Source of the DNA: Clavibacter zhangzhiyongii
Lineage (GTDB): Bacteria; Actinomycetota; Actinomycetes; Actinomycetales; Microbacteriaceae
Length of the DNA stretch: 64,000 nucleotides
Assembly (NCBI RefSeq): GCF_014775655.1
Contig: NZ_CP061274.1
Coordinates: forward strand, 2,604,001-2,668,000
Direction: 5' to 3'
Shown piece after piece: positions 21,992 to 31,073 of this stretch; within the stretch, counting starts at the first letter, position 1, and every line of letters starts with the position of its first letter. The notes beneath the pieces are model-generated. The model had not been told where the DNA came from. It saw only the letters and a program-made list of their open reading frames with translations, and searched no databases. The position numbers and the translations under genes were made by a program.

Positions 21992-22558
21992 GTGAGAGCG
22001 CGTACCGCATCGTCCATCGTCCTCGCGGCCCTGATCGCGGTCGGCACGTCGTCCTGCACGTTCATCACGCCCCAGGCCACGCAGATCTCCTACTTCCCGA
22101 GCGACGGCTTCGACGCCACGGTCGGCGACCTCGAGGTGCGCAACGCCATCCTCCTGAGCGACGGCGACTCCGCGAGCGGCGCGAGCCTCGTGGTCACGCT
22201 CGTCAACAACTCCGGCGACAGCCAGCGCGTCGCGTTCCAGCACGAGCTGAGCGCCGGCAGCGCCGACCGGGAGACCCGCACCGTCACGGCGGCGCCCGGC
22301 CTCACCAAGTTCGGCGCCGAGGACTCGCAGCGCATCGTCTTCGACTCGGTCGACCCGACGCCGGGATCGCTCACCAAGATCTACATCCAGTACGGCGACG
22401 CCGAGGGCGTCGAGATGGACGTGCCCGTGCTCAACGGCGACCAGGAGACGTACACGAACCTGGTGCCCGGCGAGACCGGCTCCACGCCCGACACCACCGT
22501 CACCACGACGCCCGTCTCCCCCGAGGGCGACGAGGGCCTCGGCGACGACCAGAACTGA
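21992..22558 (+). CDS. conserved lipoprotein of unknown function
   Basis: 188 aa starting at GTG 21992 after GGAGGG. A signal peptide of about 21 residues ends in a lipobox-like SSC, with the lipidated Cys at about residue 22. The mature part (about 23-160) looks like a beta-sandwich: DLEVRNAILLSDG, ASLVVTLVNNSG, RIVFDSVDPTPG. It is followed by an acidic Thr/Pro tail ending LGDDQN. It resembles small actinobacterial envelope lipoproteins found near senX3-regX3, but I cannot name a function. It is anchored to the outer face of the membrane and converges on regX3 with a shared hairpin. Confidence 0.8.
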   Translation: MRARTASSIVLAALIAVGTSSCTFITPQATQISYFPSDGFDATVGDLEVRNAILLSDGDSASGASLVVTLVNNSGDSQRVAFQHELSAGSADRETRTVTAAPGLTKFGAEDSQRIVFDSVDPTPGSLTKIYIQYGDAEGVEMDVPVLNGDQETYTNLVPGETGSTPDTTVTTTPVSPEGDEGLGDDQN

Positions 22559-22585
22559 TCCCGTCCCGGCTCGCCGGGAGGACGC

Positions 22586-22627
22586 ACGACGAAGGCCCCG
22601 TCCCCTGAGGGACGGGGCCTTCGTCGT
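22586..22627. terminator. bidirectional hairpin between lipoprotein gene and regX3
   Basis: ACGACGAAGGCCCCGTCCC pairs exactly with the segment ending CCTTCGTCGT, between convergent stops. Confidence 0.8.
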
Positions 22628-22654
22628 CGCCGGCCGACCGGCGACGACGGTCCC

Positions 22655-23335
22655 CTACGCCTCGAAGCGGTAGCCGAGCCCGCGCACGGTGACGAGCAGC
22701 ACGGGGTCGGACGGCTCGCGCTCGATCTTGGAGCGGATCCGCTTGATGTGCACGTCGAGCGTCTTGGTGTCGCCGAAGTAGTCGGATCCCCAGACGCGGT
22801 CGATGAGCTGGCCGCGCGTGAGCACGCGCCCGGCGTTGCGCAGCAGCAGCTCGAGCAGCTCGAACTCCTTGAGCGGCATCGCGATCTCACGGCCGTCGAC
22901 CTCGACCGTGTGGCGCTCGACGTCCATGCGCACGGCGCCGACCTCGAGCACGTTGAGCGGCTCGTCGTCGACCTCGACGCGGCGGCGGAGGACCGCGCGG
23001 ATGCGCGCCAGCAGCTCCCGGGTCGAGTACGGCTTGGTGACGTAGTCGTCGGCGCCGAGCTCGAGCCCGACCACGATGTCCACCTCCGAGTCCTTGGCGG
23101 TCAGCATGATGATCGGCACGGCCGAGCGCGTGCGGATCTCGCGGCACACCTCGGTGCCGGGGAGGCCGGGGAGCATGAGGTCGAGCAGGATGAGGTCCGC
23201 GCCGTCCCGGTCGAACGCCGCCACGGCCGCGGGGCCGTCCTCGACGACGTCGACCTCGTAGCCCTCGCGCTGGAGCAGGAAGGCGAGCGGCTCGCTGAGC
23301 GACGCCTCGTCCTCGACGAGCATGATGCGTGTCAC
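22655..23335 (-). CDS. regX3: response regulator of phosphate starvation, RegX3/PhoP type
   Basis: 226-aa OmpR-family regulator. The receiver has EDE at the start, the phospho-Asp in LILLDLMLPGLPG, and TAK and TKPYS switch residues. The winged helix (about 130-225) ends TVRGLGYRFEA. Known SenX3-RegX3/PhoR-PhoP homologues activate phosphate-starvation genes through PHO boxes; two such boxes are in this window (31990 and 35327). The GTG start overlaps the senX3 stop by 4 nt (GTGA), so the pair is translationally coupled. Confidence 0.92.
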   Translation of the reverse strand: MTRIMLVEDEASLSEPLAFLLQREGYEVDVVEDGPAAVAAFDRDGADLILLDLMLPGLPGTEVCREIRTRSAVPIIMLTAKDSEVDIVVGLELGADDYVTKPYSTRELLARIRAVLRRRVEVDDEPLNVLEVGAVRMDVERHTVEVDGREIAMPLKEFELLELLLRNAGRVLTRGQLIDRVWGSDYFGDTKTLDVHIKRIRSKIEREPSDPVLLVTVRGLGYRFEA

Positions 23336-24495
23336 GTGGGTTCTCCGATGTCCGTACCGGCGAGCGCCGGGGTCTGCGATGCCTCGGGGAGGCGGATGGT
23401 GAAGGTGCTGCCGCGGCCGGGCCTCGACCAGACGCGCACGTCGCCGCCATGATTCTGCACGACGTGCTTGACGATGCTGAGCCCGAGCCCCGTGCCCCCG
23501 GTGTCGCGGGCGCGGGCCTGGTCGACGCGGAAGAACCGCTCGAAGATCCGGCCCTGCTCGTCCTCGGGGATCCCGATGCCCTGGTCGGTGACGACGATCT
23601 CGACGGCCCCGTCGTCGACCATGACGCCGATGCCGACGCGCGATCCGTCGGGCGAGTAGTTGACGGCGTTGCTCAGCAGGTTGTGCACCGCGACCACGAG
23701 GAGTGCCTCGTCGCCGTAGACGGTGCTGCGCGAGCGCTTCCCGCGGGCCAGCTCGATGCCGCGCAGCTCCGCGCCGAGGTGCACCTGGTCGAGCGCGACG
23801 CTGATCACGTGGTCGACGTCGACGGGCTCCGCCTTCTCGAGCGCGTTCGAGGCCTCGAGCCGGGACAGCTCGATGATCTCCTGCGTGATCCGCGCGAGCC
23901 GCGCCGACTCCGTGGTCAGCCGCGCGGCGAAGCGCCGCACCTGCACCGCGTCGTCCGCGCACGAGTCGAGCGCCTCCGCGAGCAGGCCGACCGCGCCGAT
24001 GGGCGTCTTCAACTCGTGGCTGATGTTCGCCACGAAGTCGCGCCGCACCTGGTCGAGCCGGTACGACTCCGTGCGGTCCTGCGCGAGGAGGAGGACGTAG
24101 CGCGTGCCCAGCCGGGCGACGCGCACGTGCATCTGGAACTCGGCCGCGCCGAACGGGCCGCGGGCGAGCGAGACCTCCTCGGCCATCGGCTCGCCGGATC
24201 GCCGCACCCGGTCGACCATCGCGACGAGCTCCGGGTGCACGAGGGCCTGGTGGAAGACGAGGCCGGACGAGATCGCGCCGGGCGACGCCTTCATCACGTT
24301 GTTGGACGGGTCGAGCACGATGCCGGCGGACTCCAGCGCCTCGAGCACCTGGTCGACGCCGTCGGGGACGACCGGGTTGGTGATCTCGACGGCACGGTCG
24401 CCGCGGTCCGCCGCGTGGTGCAGCAGCCACACGAATCCCGCGCCGACCGCCAGTCCGATGAGGAGGCAGACGAGCACCAACGCACCGGTGTCCAT
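23332..24495 (-). CDS. senX3: phosphate-sensing histidine kinase, SenX3/PhoR type
   Basis: 387-aa kinase. One N-terminal transmembrane segment (about 5-27), a PAS-like region (about 50-140), the HisKA box NISHELKTPIGAV, N box NLLSNAVNYSPDG, G1 VTDQGIGIPEDE and G2 GGTGLGLSIVKHVV. The single TM helix and PAS domain match SenX3. The ATG at 24495 is preceded at 6 nt by TAGGGT, so the mRNA may be leaderless. It diverges from phoU, whose product dampens PhoR-type kinases through the Pst transporter. Confidence 0.93.
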   Translation of the reverse strand: MDTGALVLVCLLIGLAVGAGFVWLLHHAADRGDRAVEITNPVVPDGVDQVLEALESAGIVLDPSNNVMKASPGAISSGLVFHQALVHPELVAMVDRVRRSGEPMAEEVSLARGPFGAAEFQMHVRVARLGTRYVLLLAQDRTESYRLDQVRRDFVANISHELKTPIGAVGLLAEALDSCADDAVQVRRFAARLTTESARLARITQEIIELSRLEASNALEKAEPVDVDHVISVALDQVHLGAELRGIELARGKRSRSTVYGDEALLVVAVHNLLSNAVNYSPDGSRVGIGVMVDDGAVEIVVTDQGIGIPEDEQGRIFERFFRVDQARARDTGGTGLGLSIVKHVVQNHGGDVRVWSRPGRGSTFTIRLPEASQTPALAGTDIGEPT

Positions 24496-24501
24496 GCGCC
24501 C

Positions 24502-24507
24502 ACCCTA
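24502..24507 (-). promoter_or_regulatory. -10 element, probable leaderless start
   Basis: TAGGGT on the minus strand, 6 nt before the ATG of senX3. Confidence 0.5.
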
Positions 24508-24590
24508 GGAGACCGGGTCGGGCCGCCCCGGCCGGGCGGGCGCCGCTCCCCCGCCGCGCGGCGCGAATTCAGCTCGTCGGCACCGTGCGT

Positions 24591-24596
24591 TAACCT
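24591..24596 (+). promoter_or_regulatory. possible -10 element of phoU
   Basis: TAACCT within GTTAACCT. It would give a leader of roughly 95-100 nt before the phoU ATG at 24701. There is no other good candidate in the divergent interval. Confidence 0.4.
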
Positions 24597-24700
24597 GCGA
24601 GGACGAGAGTCGCATGACGTGGACCCGGCACCCGGGGTCCGCCCTGCCCGAGAACCACCCGCCCCTCCTGCAGCAGGGCGGCCTGAAAGGACGTCCCCCC

Positions 24701-25354
24701 ATGCGCGAAGTGTTCCAGCAGGAGCTCCACGAGGTCCAGGAGCGTCTCATCGAGATCTCCGCGCTCGTCGCCATCTCCATCGAGAACGCCACCCGGGCGT
24801 TCAACGAGTCGAACGTGAGCCTCGCCGAGACCGTCATCGAGCAGGACCGTCGCATCGACGAGCTCGCCACGAGCCTCGACGAGCTCGCGATCAACATCCT
24901 CGCCCGCCAGCAGCCGGTCGCCCGCGACCTCCGCATCGTCGTGAGCGCCCTCCGCATCAGCGCGTCGCTCGAGCGCATGGGCGACCTCGCCGAGCACATC
25001 GCGCAGCTCTCGCGCTACCGCTTCCCGGACAAGGTGGTGCCGAAGTCGCTCCGCCCCACGTTCCTCGAGCTCGGCCAGCTCGACGTCGCCATCGCCCGCA
25101 AGCTCACGGACCTCCTCACCACGGAGGACCCGAAGCTCGCCGAGGAGATCCGCAACGACGACGACCGCATCGACGAGCTGCACCTCAGCGTCTTCGACAA
25201 GGTGCTCGGCGAGACCTGGAAGGGCGCGGCCGTCGACACGGTCGACTCCACCCTCGCCAGCCGCTACCACGAGCGCTTCGCCGACCACGCGGTCTCCATC
25301 GCCAAGACCGTGCAGTACCTCGCCACCGGCGACTGGGTGCAGGCCGACGCCTGA
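24701..25354 (+). CDS. phoU: phosphate signalling complex protein PhoU
   Basis: 217-aa all-helical protein made of two PhoU repeats (about 10-100 and 115-210). Each repeat has a metal-binding acidic motif: IDELATSLDELAI and ARDLRIVVSALRISASLERMGDLAEHI in the first, DDRIDELH and YHERFADHAVSIAKTVQYL in the second. It negatively regulates phosphate-starvation signalling by linking PstB to the SenX3/PhoR kinase. The start at 24701 (after GAAAGGACG) gives the canonical MREVFQQEL; an in-frame ATG 87 nt upstream lacks homology. It diverges from senX3. Confidence 0.95.
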   Translation: MREVFQQELHEVQERLIEISALVAISIENATRAFNESNVSLAETVIEQDRRIDELATSLDELAINILARQQPVARDLRIVVSALRISASLERMGDLAEHIAQLSRYRFPDKVVPKSLRPTFLELGQLDVAIARKLTDLLTTEDPKLAEEIRNDDDRIDELHLSVFDKVLGETWKGAAVDTVDSTLASRYHERFADHAVSIAKTVQYLATGDWVQADA

Positions 25355-25385
25355 TCCCCGCCCGCCGGCCCCGCGCCGGCCGACA

Positions 25386-25426
25386 TGACGAGAGCCCGAC
25401 CGGATGATCCGGTCGGGCTCTCGTCG
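25386..25426. terminator. bidirectional hairpin between phoU and gpmA
   Basis: ACGAGAGCCCGACCGGA, loop TGA, then the exact complement ending CTCTCGT, between convergent stops. Confidence 0.8.
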
Positions 25427-25440
25427 TGCTGCGGGCGGTC

Positions 25441-26196
25441 CTACTCCTTGGTGCCCTGCGCGGCCACGGCCGCGGCTCCCGCGGCGGCCGCCTCGGGGTC
25501 GAGGTACTCGCCGCCGGGGACGATCGGGCGGAAGTCCTCGTCGAGGCGGTACACGAGCGGGATGCCGGTGGGGATGTTGAGCTCGGCGATGTCCGAGTCC
25601 GAGATGCCGTCGAGGTGCTTGACGAGCGCGCGCAGCGAGTTGCCGTGCGCCGTGACGAGCACGGTGCGGCCGGAGGCGAGGTCGGGCTGGATGTCCGACT
25701 CCCAGTAGGGCAGCATCCGCTCGATGACGTCCTTGAGGCACTCGGTGCGAGGCAGGTCGTCGCCGAGGTCGGCGTAGCGCGGGTCGCCCGACTGCGAGAA
25801 CTCGTCGTCGTCGGCGATGGGGGGCGGCGGCACGTCGAAGGAGCGGCGCCAGGTGGCGAACTGCTCGGGGCCGTACTCGGCGAGGGTCTGCGCCTTGTCC
25901 TTGCCCTGGAGCGCGCCGTAGTGGCGCTCGTTGAGGCGCCAGGTGCGCTGGACGGGGATCCACGACCGGCCCGCGCGCTTGAGCGCGATGTTGGCGGTGT
26001 CGATGGCGCGGATGAGGACGGAGGTGTGCAGCACGTCGGGGAGGATGCCGGACTCGGCGAGGAGCTCGCCGGCGCGCTGGCCCTCCGCGACGCCCTGCTC
26101 GCTCAGCTCGACGTCCACCCATCCGGTGAACAGGTTCTTCTGGTTCCAGTCGCTGTTGCCGTGACGCAGCAGGACGAGGGTGCGGGAGTCAGCCAT
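25441..26196 (-). CDS. gpmA: 2,3-bisphosphoglycerate-dependent phosphoglycerate mutase
   Basis: 251-aa glycolytic mutase. The catalytic His is in [20 protein letters not shown], followed by the family motif [17 protein letters not shown] and the second His in [12 protein letters not shown]. The length and the PPPP-containing loop fit the dPGM (GpmA) group, not the cofactor-independent form. The Ala-rich C-terminus is longer than in E. coli and probably disordered. TAGGCT 6 nt before the ATG suggests a leaderless mRNA. Pairing with phoU/senX3 is conserved in actinobacteria. Confidence 0.97.
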   Translation of the reverse strand: MADSRTLVLLRHGNSDWNQKNLFTGWVDVELSEQGVAEGQRAGELLAESGILPDVLHTSVLIRAIDTANIALKRAGRSWIPVQRTWRLNERHYGALQGKDKAQTLAEYGPEQFATWRRSFDVPPPPIADDDEFSQSGDPRYADLGDDLPRTECLKDVIERMLPYWESDIQPDLASGRTVLVTAHGNSLRALVKHLDGISDSDIAELNIPTGIPLVYRLDEDFRPIVPGGEYLDPEAAAAGAAAVAAQGTKE

Positions 26197-26202
26197 GCCG
26201 CC

Positions 26203-26208
26203 AGCCTA
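26203..26208 (-). promoter_or_regulatory. -10 element, probable leaderless start
   Basis: TAGGCT on the minus strand, 6 nt before the ATG of gpmA. Confidence 0.55.
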
Positions 26209-26231
26209 CCGAGCGATGGGAGACTGATCCC

Positions 26232-27044
26232 ATGCCGGGCGCCGCCTCCCCCGTCGGCTCCGTGACCCGCGGGACGACGAACACCAACCGCCTCCGGCGC
26301 GTGGACCGGTGGATCGCGACCCTCGACTCCCTGCGCACGGCCGCGGATCCGCTCGTGGTCGACCTCGGCTACGGCGCCAGCGGGATCACGGCGCTCGAGA
26401 TGCACCGGCGGCTGCGCGCGACGCGGCCGGACGTGCGCGTCGTGGGCATCGAGATCGAGCCGGGGCGGGTGGCCCGCGCGCGGGAGCAGCTCGCGGCGTG
26501 GCCCGACCCGGACGCCCGCGAGCGCGTGTCCTTCGTGCGCGGCGGCTTCGAGGTGCCGCTGCCGGGCGGCGAGCGGGCGACCGTGATCCGCGCGTTCAAC
26601 GTGCTGCGGCAGTACGACGAGTCGGAGGTGCCGGCCGCCTGGGACCGCATGGCCGCGCGGCTGGTGCCCGGCGGATCCGTGGTCGAGGGCACGTGCGACG
26701 AGATCGGCCGGGTGTCCAGCTGGGTCGACGTGCGCGCCGACGGGCCCCGCAGCCTCACGATCTCGCTGCGGCTGGCCGGCCTCGAGCTCCCGTCGATCGT
26801 CGCCGAGCGGCTGCCGAAGGCGCTCATCCACCGCAACGTCCCGGGCGAGCGCGTGCACGAGGTGCTCGCGCTGCTCGACCGCTGCTGGATCCTCAGCGCC
26901 CCGCTCGGCGTGTACGGCCCGCGGCAGCAGTGGCTCGGCGCGGTCGAGCGGATGCGCGATGCCGGCGTCCCCGTCGAGGGCGGGCACGCCCGCTGGCGAC
27001 TCGGCGAGCTCACCGTCCCGTGGTCGGCGGTCGCTCCGGCCTAG
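26232..27044 (+). CDS. class I SAM-dependent methyltransferase-like protein
   Basis: 270 aa. The SAM-binding motif I reads VVDLGYGASGITALEM (about residues 42-57), and motif II ends in GIEIEPGRVARA with the acidic residue that binds the ribose. Around residue 121 it has VIRAFNVLRQYDESEV, where a catalytic or substrate motif such as NPPY would be expected; this is not present, so the acceptor is unknown. It converges on the FUSC gene with a 4-nt stop overlap. I recall close relatives annotated only as methyltransferase in Microbacteriaceae. Confidence 0.8.
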   Translation: MPGAASPVGSVTRGTTNTNRLRRVDRWIATLDSLRTAADPLVVDLGYGASGITALEMHRRLRATRPDVRVVGIEIEPGRVARAREQLAAWPDPDARERVSFVRGGFEVPLPGGERATVIRAFNVLRQYDESEVPAAWDRMAARLVPGGSVVEGTCDEIGRVSSWVDVRADGPRSLTISLRLAGLELPSIVAERLPKALIHRNVPGERVHEVLALLDRCWILSAPLGVYGPRQQWLGAVERMRDAGVPVEGGHARWRLGELTVPWSAVAPA

Positions 27045-28162
27045 ACCTCCGGCAGCGCCGCGCGCGCGTCCCGGGCGTCGACGCCGGCGGCCACCTGCAG
27101 GTCGACGAGCAGCGGGCGCAGGAGCATCACGAGCATCACCTCGCCGACGGGCGCGCCGGGGATGAGCTCGCGCGGGTCCAGCCGCACGGCGACCAGCACG
27201 AGGTTCTGCTGGGCGAGCGGCGCCGCCGACGGGTCGGACAGGCTCTGGCCGAGCAGGTTCACCCCGTTCGACACGGTGGCGAGCAGCTCGGCGAGGACGG
27301 GGCGCCTCACCCCGTCGACGACGAGGAAGTCGATGCGCCGGGAGATCACCCGGAGGTTCCGCACCGCGAGGTCCATGCCGTCGAGCACGCGCCGCTGGCC
27401 GCGGAGCTCCGGTAGGTGCCGGCGGAGGAACGGGGAGATGCGGGCGATCGAGAGGGCCGAGTCGGCCGCGGCGCTCCACGCGTCGATGAGCGGCTGCGTG
27501 CGGCGGAGCCGGTCGAGCGCGCGGTCGGCGGCCGTCGCGTCCCCGAGCCGCAGCGCGGTGACGAGCGACGTCAGCGCGTAGGAGCACTCGGAGAACACGC
27601 GGCGGGCCTCGCGGAGGGCCTGGCGCCGCGGATCGCGGGGGATGAGCGCCGTCGCGAGCAGCGCCACCGCGCCGCCCACGAGTCCGTCGACGCTCCGGAC
27701 GAAGACGCCGCCCGGCGGCGCGGGCAGCAGCGCGACGAGCACCGCCTGGACGCCCGCGGCGACCGCGAACGCGGCGTTCGACGACAGCAGCCGCGCCACG
27801 AGCAGCGTGGCCAGGATGATCACGAACAGCTGCCACGCGCCGCGGCCGATCCCGAGCAGCAGCACCTCGCTCAGCGTGATGCCCACGGTCATGCCGATGG
27901 CGGTCTCGAGCACGCGCACGGGCCGTGCGTCGCGCACGAAGCCGAGGCTCGTGATGGTGACGGTGGTCGCGAGCAGCGGGGTGTCGTGGCCCAGGACGTG
28001 ATGCGCGAAGGCCCAGCCGCCCGTGGCCGCGATGGCGATCTGCAGGGCGGCTGGCGCGGATCCCCAGAGGCGGAGGAGCGCGGCGCGGGGATCCGCCCGG
28101 TGCCTCAGGGTGCGGGCGGCACGGGCCGACCGCTCCCGCGCGCGCTCAGCGGCGGACCGCAC
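27041..28162 (-). CDS. FUSC-family membrane protein (aromatic-acid exporter-like)
   Basis: 373 aa. Six or so hydrophobic segments lie in the N-terminal half (about 35-175), including GGWAFAHHVLGHDTPLLATT and RPVRVLETAIGMTVGITLSE, typical of FUSC/ArAE proteins. The cytoplasmic helical half (about 180-373) has a basic stretch LRRHLPELRGQRRVLDGMD. Family members are proposed efflux proteins for aromatic acids. The start overlaps the ygfZ-like stop by 17 nt, so it is the last gene of the operon that begins near 30017. Confidence 0.86.
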   Translation of the reverse strand: MRSAAERARERSARAARTLRHRADPRAALLRLWGSAPAALQIAIAATGGWAFAHHVLGHDTPLLATTVTITSLGFVRDARPVRVLETAIGMTVGITLSEVLLLGIGRGAWQLFVIILATLLVARLLSSNAAFAVAAGVQAVLVALLPAPPGGVFVRSVDGLVGGAVALLATALIPRDPRRQALREARRVFSECSYALTSLVTALRLGDATAADRALDRLRRTQPLIDAWSAAADSALSIARISPFLRRHLPELRGQRRVLDGMDLAVRNLRVISRRIDFLVVDGVRRPVLAELLATVSNGVNLLGQSLSDPSAAPLAQQNLVLVAVRLDPRELIPGAPVGEVMLVMLLRPLLVDLQVAAGVDARDARAALPEV

Positions 28163-29300
28163 CGAGCCGGGGCAGGCGGGGGACGTCGGCGGAGCGGCCG
28201 GCGTCGGTGGGCACGATCACGTCCTGCATGGCCTGCACGCGCACGTCGTCGGCGATGACCTCGAGCTGCGCGGCGGGATCCACGTTGCGGCGGACCACGG
28301 CGAGCGCGATCGGCCCCAGCTCGTGGTGCAGCGCGGAGGAGGTGACGGCTCCGACGACCTCGCCGGGGGCGCCGTCGGCGTCGGCGGGGAGCCGCACCTC
28401 GGATCCGGCGCCGGGCAGGACGGCCTCCGACCCGTCGAGCTGCAGCAGCACGACGCGGCGCGGCGGACGGCCGAGGTTGTGCACCTTGGCGACCGTCTCC
28501 TGCCCGCGGTAGCAGCCCTTGCTGAGGTGGACGGCGCTCCGCAGCCAGTCGAGCTCGTGCGGGATGGTGCGGTCGTCGACCTCGGTGGCGAAGCGCGGGC
28601 GCCACGCGGCGATCCGCAGGGCCTCGGCGGCGAGGGTGCCCGCGACGGGCAGCCCGCCCGACGCGGCCCGGGCGACGAGCGCCGGCAGCTCCTCGCGCGG
28701 GACGAGCCGCTCGCTCCACGTCCACGACGCGGACGGGTGCGAGGGAGCGGTCGCGTACTGGTGGCCGCCGGGCACGACGTGGATCCACGGGTCGCGCCAC
28801 ACGAGCGGCACGCCGGCGGGTGCCGCGACGGGGAGGTCGGGCTCGCCCAGCGTGCCGATCACGGCGAGCTCGGCCGTGCGGTCGGCGGGCTCGACGCGCA
28901 GCATGAAGCGCATCCGCTGCAGGTAGGCGAGGAGGGCGGGCGCGTCCGCGGCGTCGAGCAGGAGCCAGGCGGAGACGCCGTCGTCGATGACGCCGACCGC
29001 GTGCTCGAGCCGGCCGTTCTGGTCGAGGAACAGGGTCTCGGCGGAGTCGCCGGGCGCGAGCCCGCGGAGCGACTGGCTCGTGATGGAGTCGAGCCAGGTC
29101 AGCCGGTCCTCCCCCGTGACGGAGAGCACGGCGCGGTGCGAGAGGTCGACGACCGCGGTGCCCGCGGCGAGCGCGCGCTGCTCCTGGACGAGCGATCCGT
29201 GGTGGGCGGGCACGCCCGCGTCCGGCCCGTCGCCCGCGACCGCGCCGGGCAGGTCGAGGAACGGCGAACGGGCGGCCGCGGGATCCGGCTCAGTCGACAT
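28146..29300 (-). CDS. ygfZ: YgfZ/GcvT-like folate-binding Fe-S assembly factor
   Basis: 384-aa tetrahydrofolate-binding protein of the aminomethyltransferase fold that helps maintain certain Fe-S enzymes. The signature KGCYRGQE, with its conserved Cys, is present near residue 260. SVTGEDRLTWLDSITSQ near residue 60 is the usual N-terminal motif. The gene overlaps the nitrobindin-like gene upstream by 11 nt and the FUSC gene downstream by 17 nt. The neighbourhood with the FABP-like protein is conserved in actinobacteria. Confidence 0.92.
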   Translation of the reverse strand: MSTEPDPAAARSPFLDLPGAVAGDGPDAGVPAHHGSLVQEQRALAAGTAVVDLSHRAVLSVTGEDRLTWLDSITSQSLRGLAPGDSAETLFLDQNGRLEHAVGVIDDGVSAWLLLDAADAPALLAYLQRMRFMLRVEPADRTAELAVIGTLGEPDLPVAAPAGVPLVWRDPWIHVVPGGHQYATAPSHPSASWTWSERLVPREELPALVARAASGGLPVAGTLAAEALRIAAWRPRFATEVDDRTIPHELDWLRSAVHLSKGCYRGQETVAKVHNLGRPPRRVVLLQLDGSEAVLPGAGSEVRLPADADGAPGEVVGAVTSSALHHELGPIALAVVRRNVDPAAQLEVIADDVRVQAMQDVIVPTDAGRSADVPRLPRLGAVRR

Positions 29301-29889
29301 GCGCCACCCGCCCGGAGGCGTGCGTGCGCAGCGGCTGGCCGAGCGCCGCGATGTCCCAGGCCCAGAGCAGGTCGCGCTCGACCAGGCCGTAGAGGCGCGT
29401 GGCGCCCGTGTACTCCTTGGCGCCCTCGGTGCGCATGACCGCGTCGGTCGCGAGGTCGATCCGCGCGCTCTTCACCTGGCCGACGTAGAGCTCGCTCACG
29501 CCGCCCGGGTGCACGAGCGCGACCTCGACGTCGAAGCCGCCGTCCGCGTTGCGCAGCGTCTCGACCTGCTCGGCGGTCGTGTAGGACGGCTCGCCGGTGG
29601 GAGGCAGCATCGCCGGGCCGGGATCGCCGTCGGTGACGCGACGGCGCAGGCGCCAGTAGCCGGTCTCCGTGACGAAGGGGACGGGGCCGTCATCGCCCTC
29701 GACCCACGCGTAGGAGGAGTAGTTGAGGTGCGGCAGCCCGTCGTGGCTGAAGCTGATGCGCTGCCCGAACTCGCGGCGGACGACCTCGTCGCCGACGGCG
29801 TACTCGACGACGCCCGAGCCCTCCCAGACCCCGAGGAGCCAGGACAGCGGGACGAGCTCGGCCGGGAGGCCGGTGGGGATCTCGATCAT
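29290..29889 (-). CDS. FABP-like / nitrobindin-type heme-binding protein
   Basis: 199-aa beta-barrel protein of the THAP4-like/nitrobindin family. The diagnostic GVWEGSG is near residues 21-27. The proximal-His region falls in the last strands ([23 protein letters not shown]). These proteins bind ferric heme and can isomerise peroxynitrite. Whether the heme His is conserved cannot be settled without alignment. The ATG is at 29889, after the 38-codon membrane-peptide gene; it is in an operon with ygfZ. Confidence 0.88.
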   Translation of the reverse strand: MIEIPTGLPAELVPLSWLLGVWEGSGVVEYAVGDEVVRREFGQRISFSHDGLPHLNYSSYAWVEGDDGPVPFVTETGYWRLRRRVTDGDPGPAMLPPTGEPSYTTAEQVETLRNADGGFDVEVALVHPGGVSELYVGQVKSARIDLATDAVMRTEGAKEYTGATRLYGLVERDLLWAWDIAALGQPLRTHASGRVAHVD

Positions 29890-29900
29890 GCGGCCCGCGG

Positions 29901-30017
29901 TCAGCGCTGGCCGCGGAAGAGGTTGTACACCACGACGAGCGACACCCAGCCGATGGAGAGGCTCGCCAGGACCAGCAGTCCGGTGAAGAAGAGTTCCAGA
30001 GCAAGCAGCGACGACAT
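29901..30017 (-). CDS. 38-aa single-pass membrane peptide
   Basis: Short ORF encoding [20 protein letters not shown] then [18 protein letters not shown]. One long hydrophobic segment (about 4-33) ends in a basic tail, so it is a membrane peptide with its C-terminus in the cytoplasm. TAGATT lies 6 nt before the ATG, and the nitrobindin-like gene follows after 11 nt. Both support translation. I recall a similar-looking small membrane protein at this position in other actinobacteria, but no function is known to me. Confidence 0.72.
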   Translation of the reverse strand: MSSLLALELFFTGLLVLASLSIGWVSLVVVYNLFRGQR

Positions 30018-30023
30018 GGTCTC

Positions 30024-30029
30024 AATCTA
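30024..30029 (-). promoter_or_regulatory. -10 element, probable leaderless start
   Basis: TAGATT on the minus strand, 6 nt before the ATG of the 38-aa ORF. Confidence 0.55.
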
Positions 30030-30060
30030 CCCCACGGTCGGGCCCGCCGGACCGGCCGGG

Positions 30061-30327
30061 TCAGGCCGATGCGGGCAGGAGCAGCACGACGGCGGTGGCC
30101 GCGGCCAGCACGAGCACGGCGCCGACGACGCTGCCGGTGGCGCGGTCCACGAAGCCGGTCTTGCGGGGCAGCGCCAGCTGGATCACGAAGGTCGCGACGA
30201 CGCACACGGCGAGCACGAGCGGGAACCAGCGCGGCGCCGCGTCGGGCCCGACCGCGACGGCCACCACGACCGCGCCGACGGCGGCGGCCAGCCAGACGGG
30301 GACGAGGCTGCGCAGGGGGGAGGTCAC
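30061..30327 (-). CDS. small three-helix membrane protein
   Basis: 88 aa from GTG 30327 (AGGA about 9 nt upstream); a GTG at 30345 would add six residues. Hydrophobic segments at about 7-27, 35-52 and 65-85 predict three transmembrane helices. No family motif is recognisable. It diverges from the glnR-like gene, and the 38-aa peptide gene follows 43 nt downstream. The function is unknown. Confidence 0.7.
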   Translation of the reverse strand: MTSPLRSLVPVWLAAAVGAVVVAVAVGPDAAPRWFPLVLAVCVVATFVIQLALPRKTGFVDRATGSVVGAVLVLAAATAVVLLLPASA

Positions 30328-30380
30328 CCCGCAATCCTGCCCCACGTATCATGGGGTCAATTCATCCATGGAGGATCCCT

Positions 30381-31073
30381 GTGGCCCAGCTGTTGATCCT
30401 GACCTCGTCCGCGGACACCGACGTCCTGCCGGCTCTCGGGCTCCTCAGCCACCGGACCCGCCACGTCCAGGCCGACGCGGCCAGCCTCGTCAACGCCCCC
30501 GCGGCCGACCTCGTGCTGGTCGACGCCCGCCGCGACCTCGCCAGCGCCAAGTCGCTCTGCAAGATCCTCACCACCACGGGCGGCGGCACGCCCCTCATCC
30601 TCGTGCTCACGGAGGGCGGGCTCACCGCGGTCAGCGCCGACTGGGGCGCCACCGACGTGATCCTCGACTCCGCGGGTCCCGCCGAGGTCGACGCCCGCAT
30701 CCGCCTCGTCATCGGGCGGGCCGCGCAGGAGCAGACGGGCAGCAAGATCCAGGCCTCCGGCGTCGTCATCGACGAGGCCAGCTACTCGGCCAAGGTGCAC
30801 GGCAAGCCGCTCGACCTGACCTTCAAGGAGTTCGAGCTGCTCCGCTTCTTCGCGAGCCACCCGTCGCGGGTCTTCACGCGCGAGCAGCTGCTCAGCGAGG
30901 TGTGGGGCTACGACTACTTCGGCGGCACGCGCACGGTCGACGTGCACGTGCGGCGCCTCCGGGCCAAGCTCGGCGACCTCGAGTCGCTCATCGGCACGGT
31001 GCGCAACGTCGGCTACCGCTTCAACGTGTACGAGGAGGACAGTGAGCGCGTTCCCGCCCCCGTCGGATCCTGA
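30381..31073 (+). CDS. glnR: GlnR-like orphan response regulator
   Basis: 230-aa OmpR-type regulator with a degenerate receiver (about 1-115): the DD pair at the N-terminus is missing ([11 protein letters not shown]) and the switch Lys is absent. An Asp remains in [10 protein letters not shown]. This matches actinobacterial GlnR, which works without phosphorylation. The winged helix (about 130-222) has [29 protein letters not shown], given here as two blocks around residue 155 and 170, and ends [13 protein letters not shown]. GlnR controls nitrogen assimilation genes. The GTG start follows GGAGG. mshD overlaps its 3' end by 32 nt, the same gene order as in M. tuberculosis. Confidence 0.88.
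   Translation: MAQLLILTSSADTDVLPALGLLSHRTRHVQADAASLVNAPAADLVLVDARRDLASAKSLCKILTTTGGGTPLILVLTEGGLTAVSADWGATDVILDSAGPAEVDARIRLVIGRAAQEQTGSKIQASGVVIDEASYSAKVHGKPLDLTFKEFELLRFFASHPSRVFTREQLLSEVWGYDYFGGTRTVDVHVRRLRAKLGDLESLIGTVRNVGYRFNVYEEDSERVPAPVGS

Noticed and set aside
24578-24595. Degenerate PHO-box-like CGGCACC-GTGC-GTTAACC upstream of phoU
   Set aside because: Only the second half resembles GTTCACC, and GTTAACCT is better explained as the phoU -10 region. The distance to any promoter also differs from the ppk and pstS boxes.
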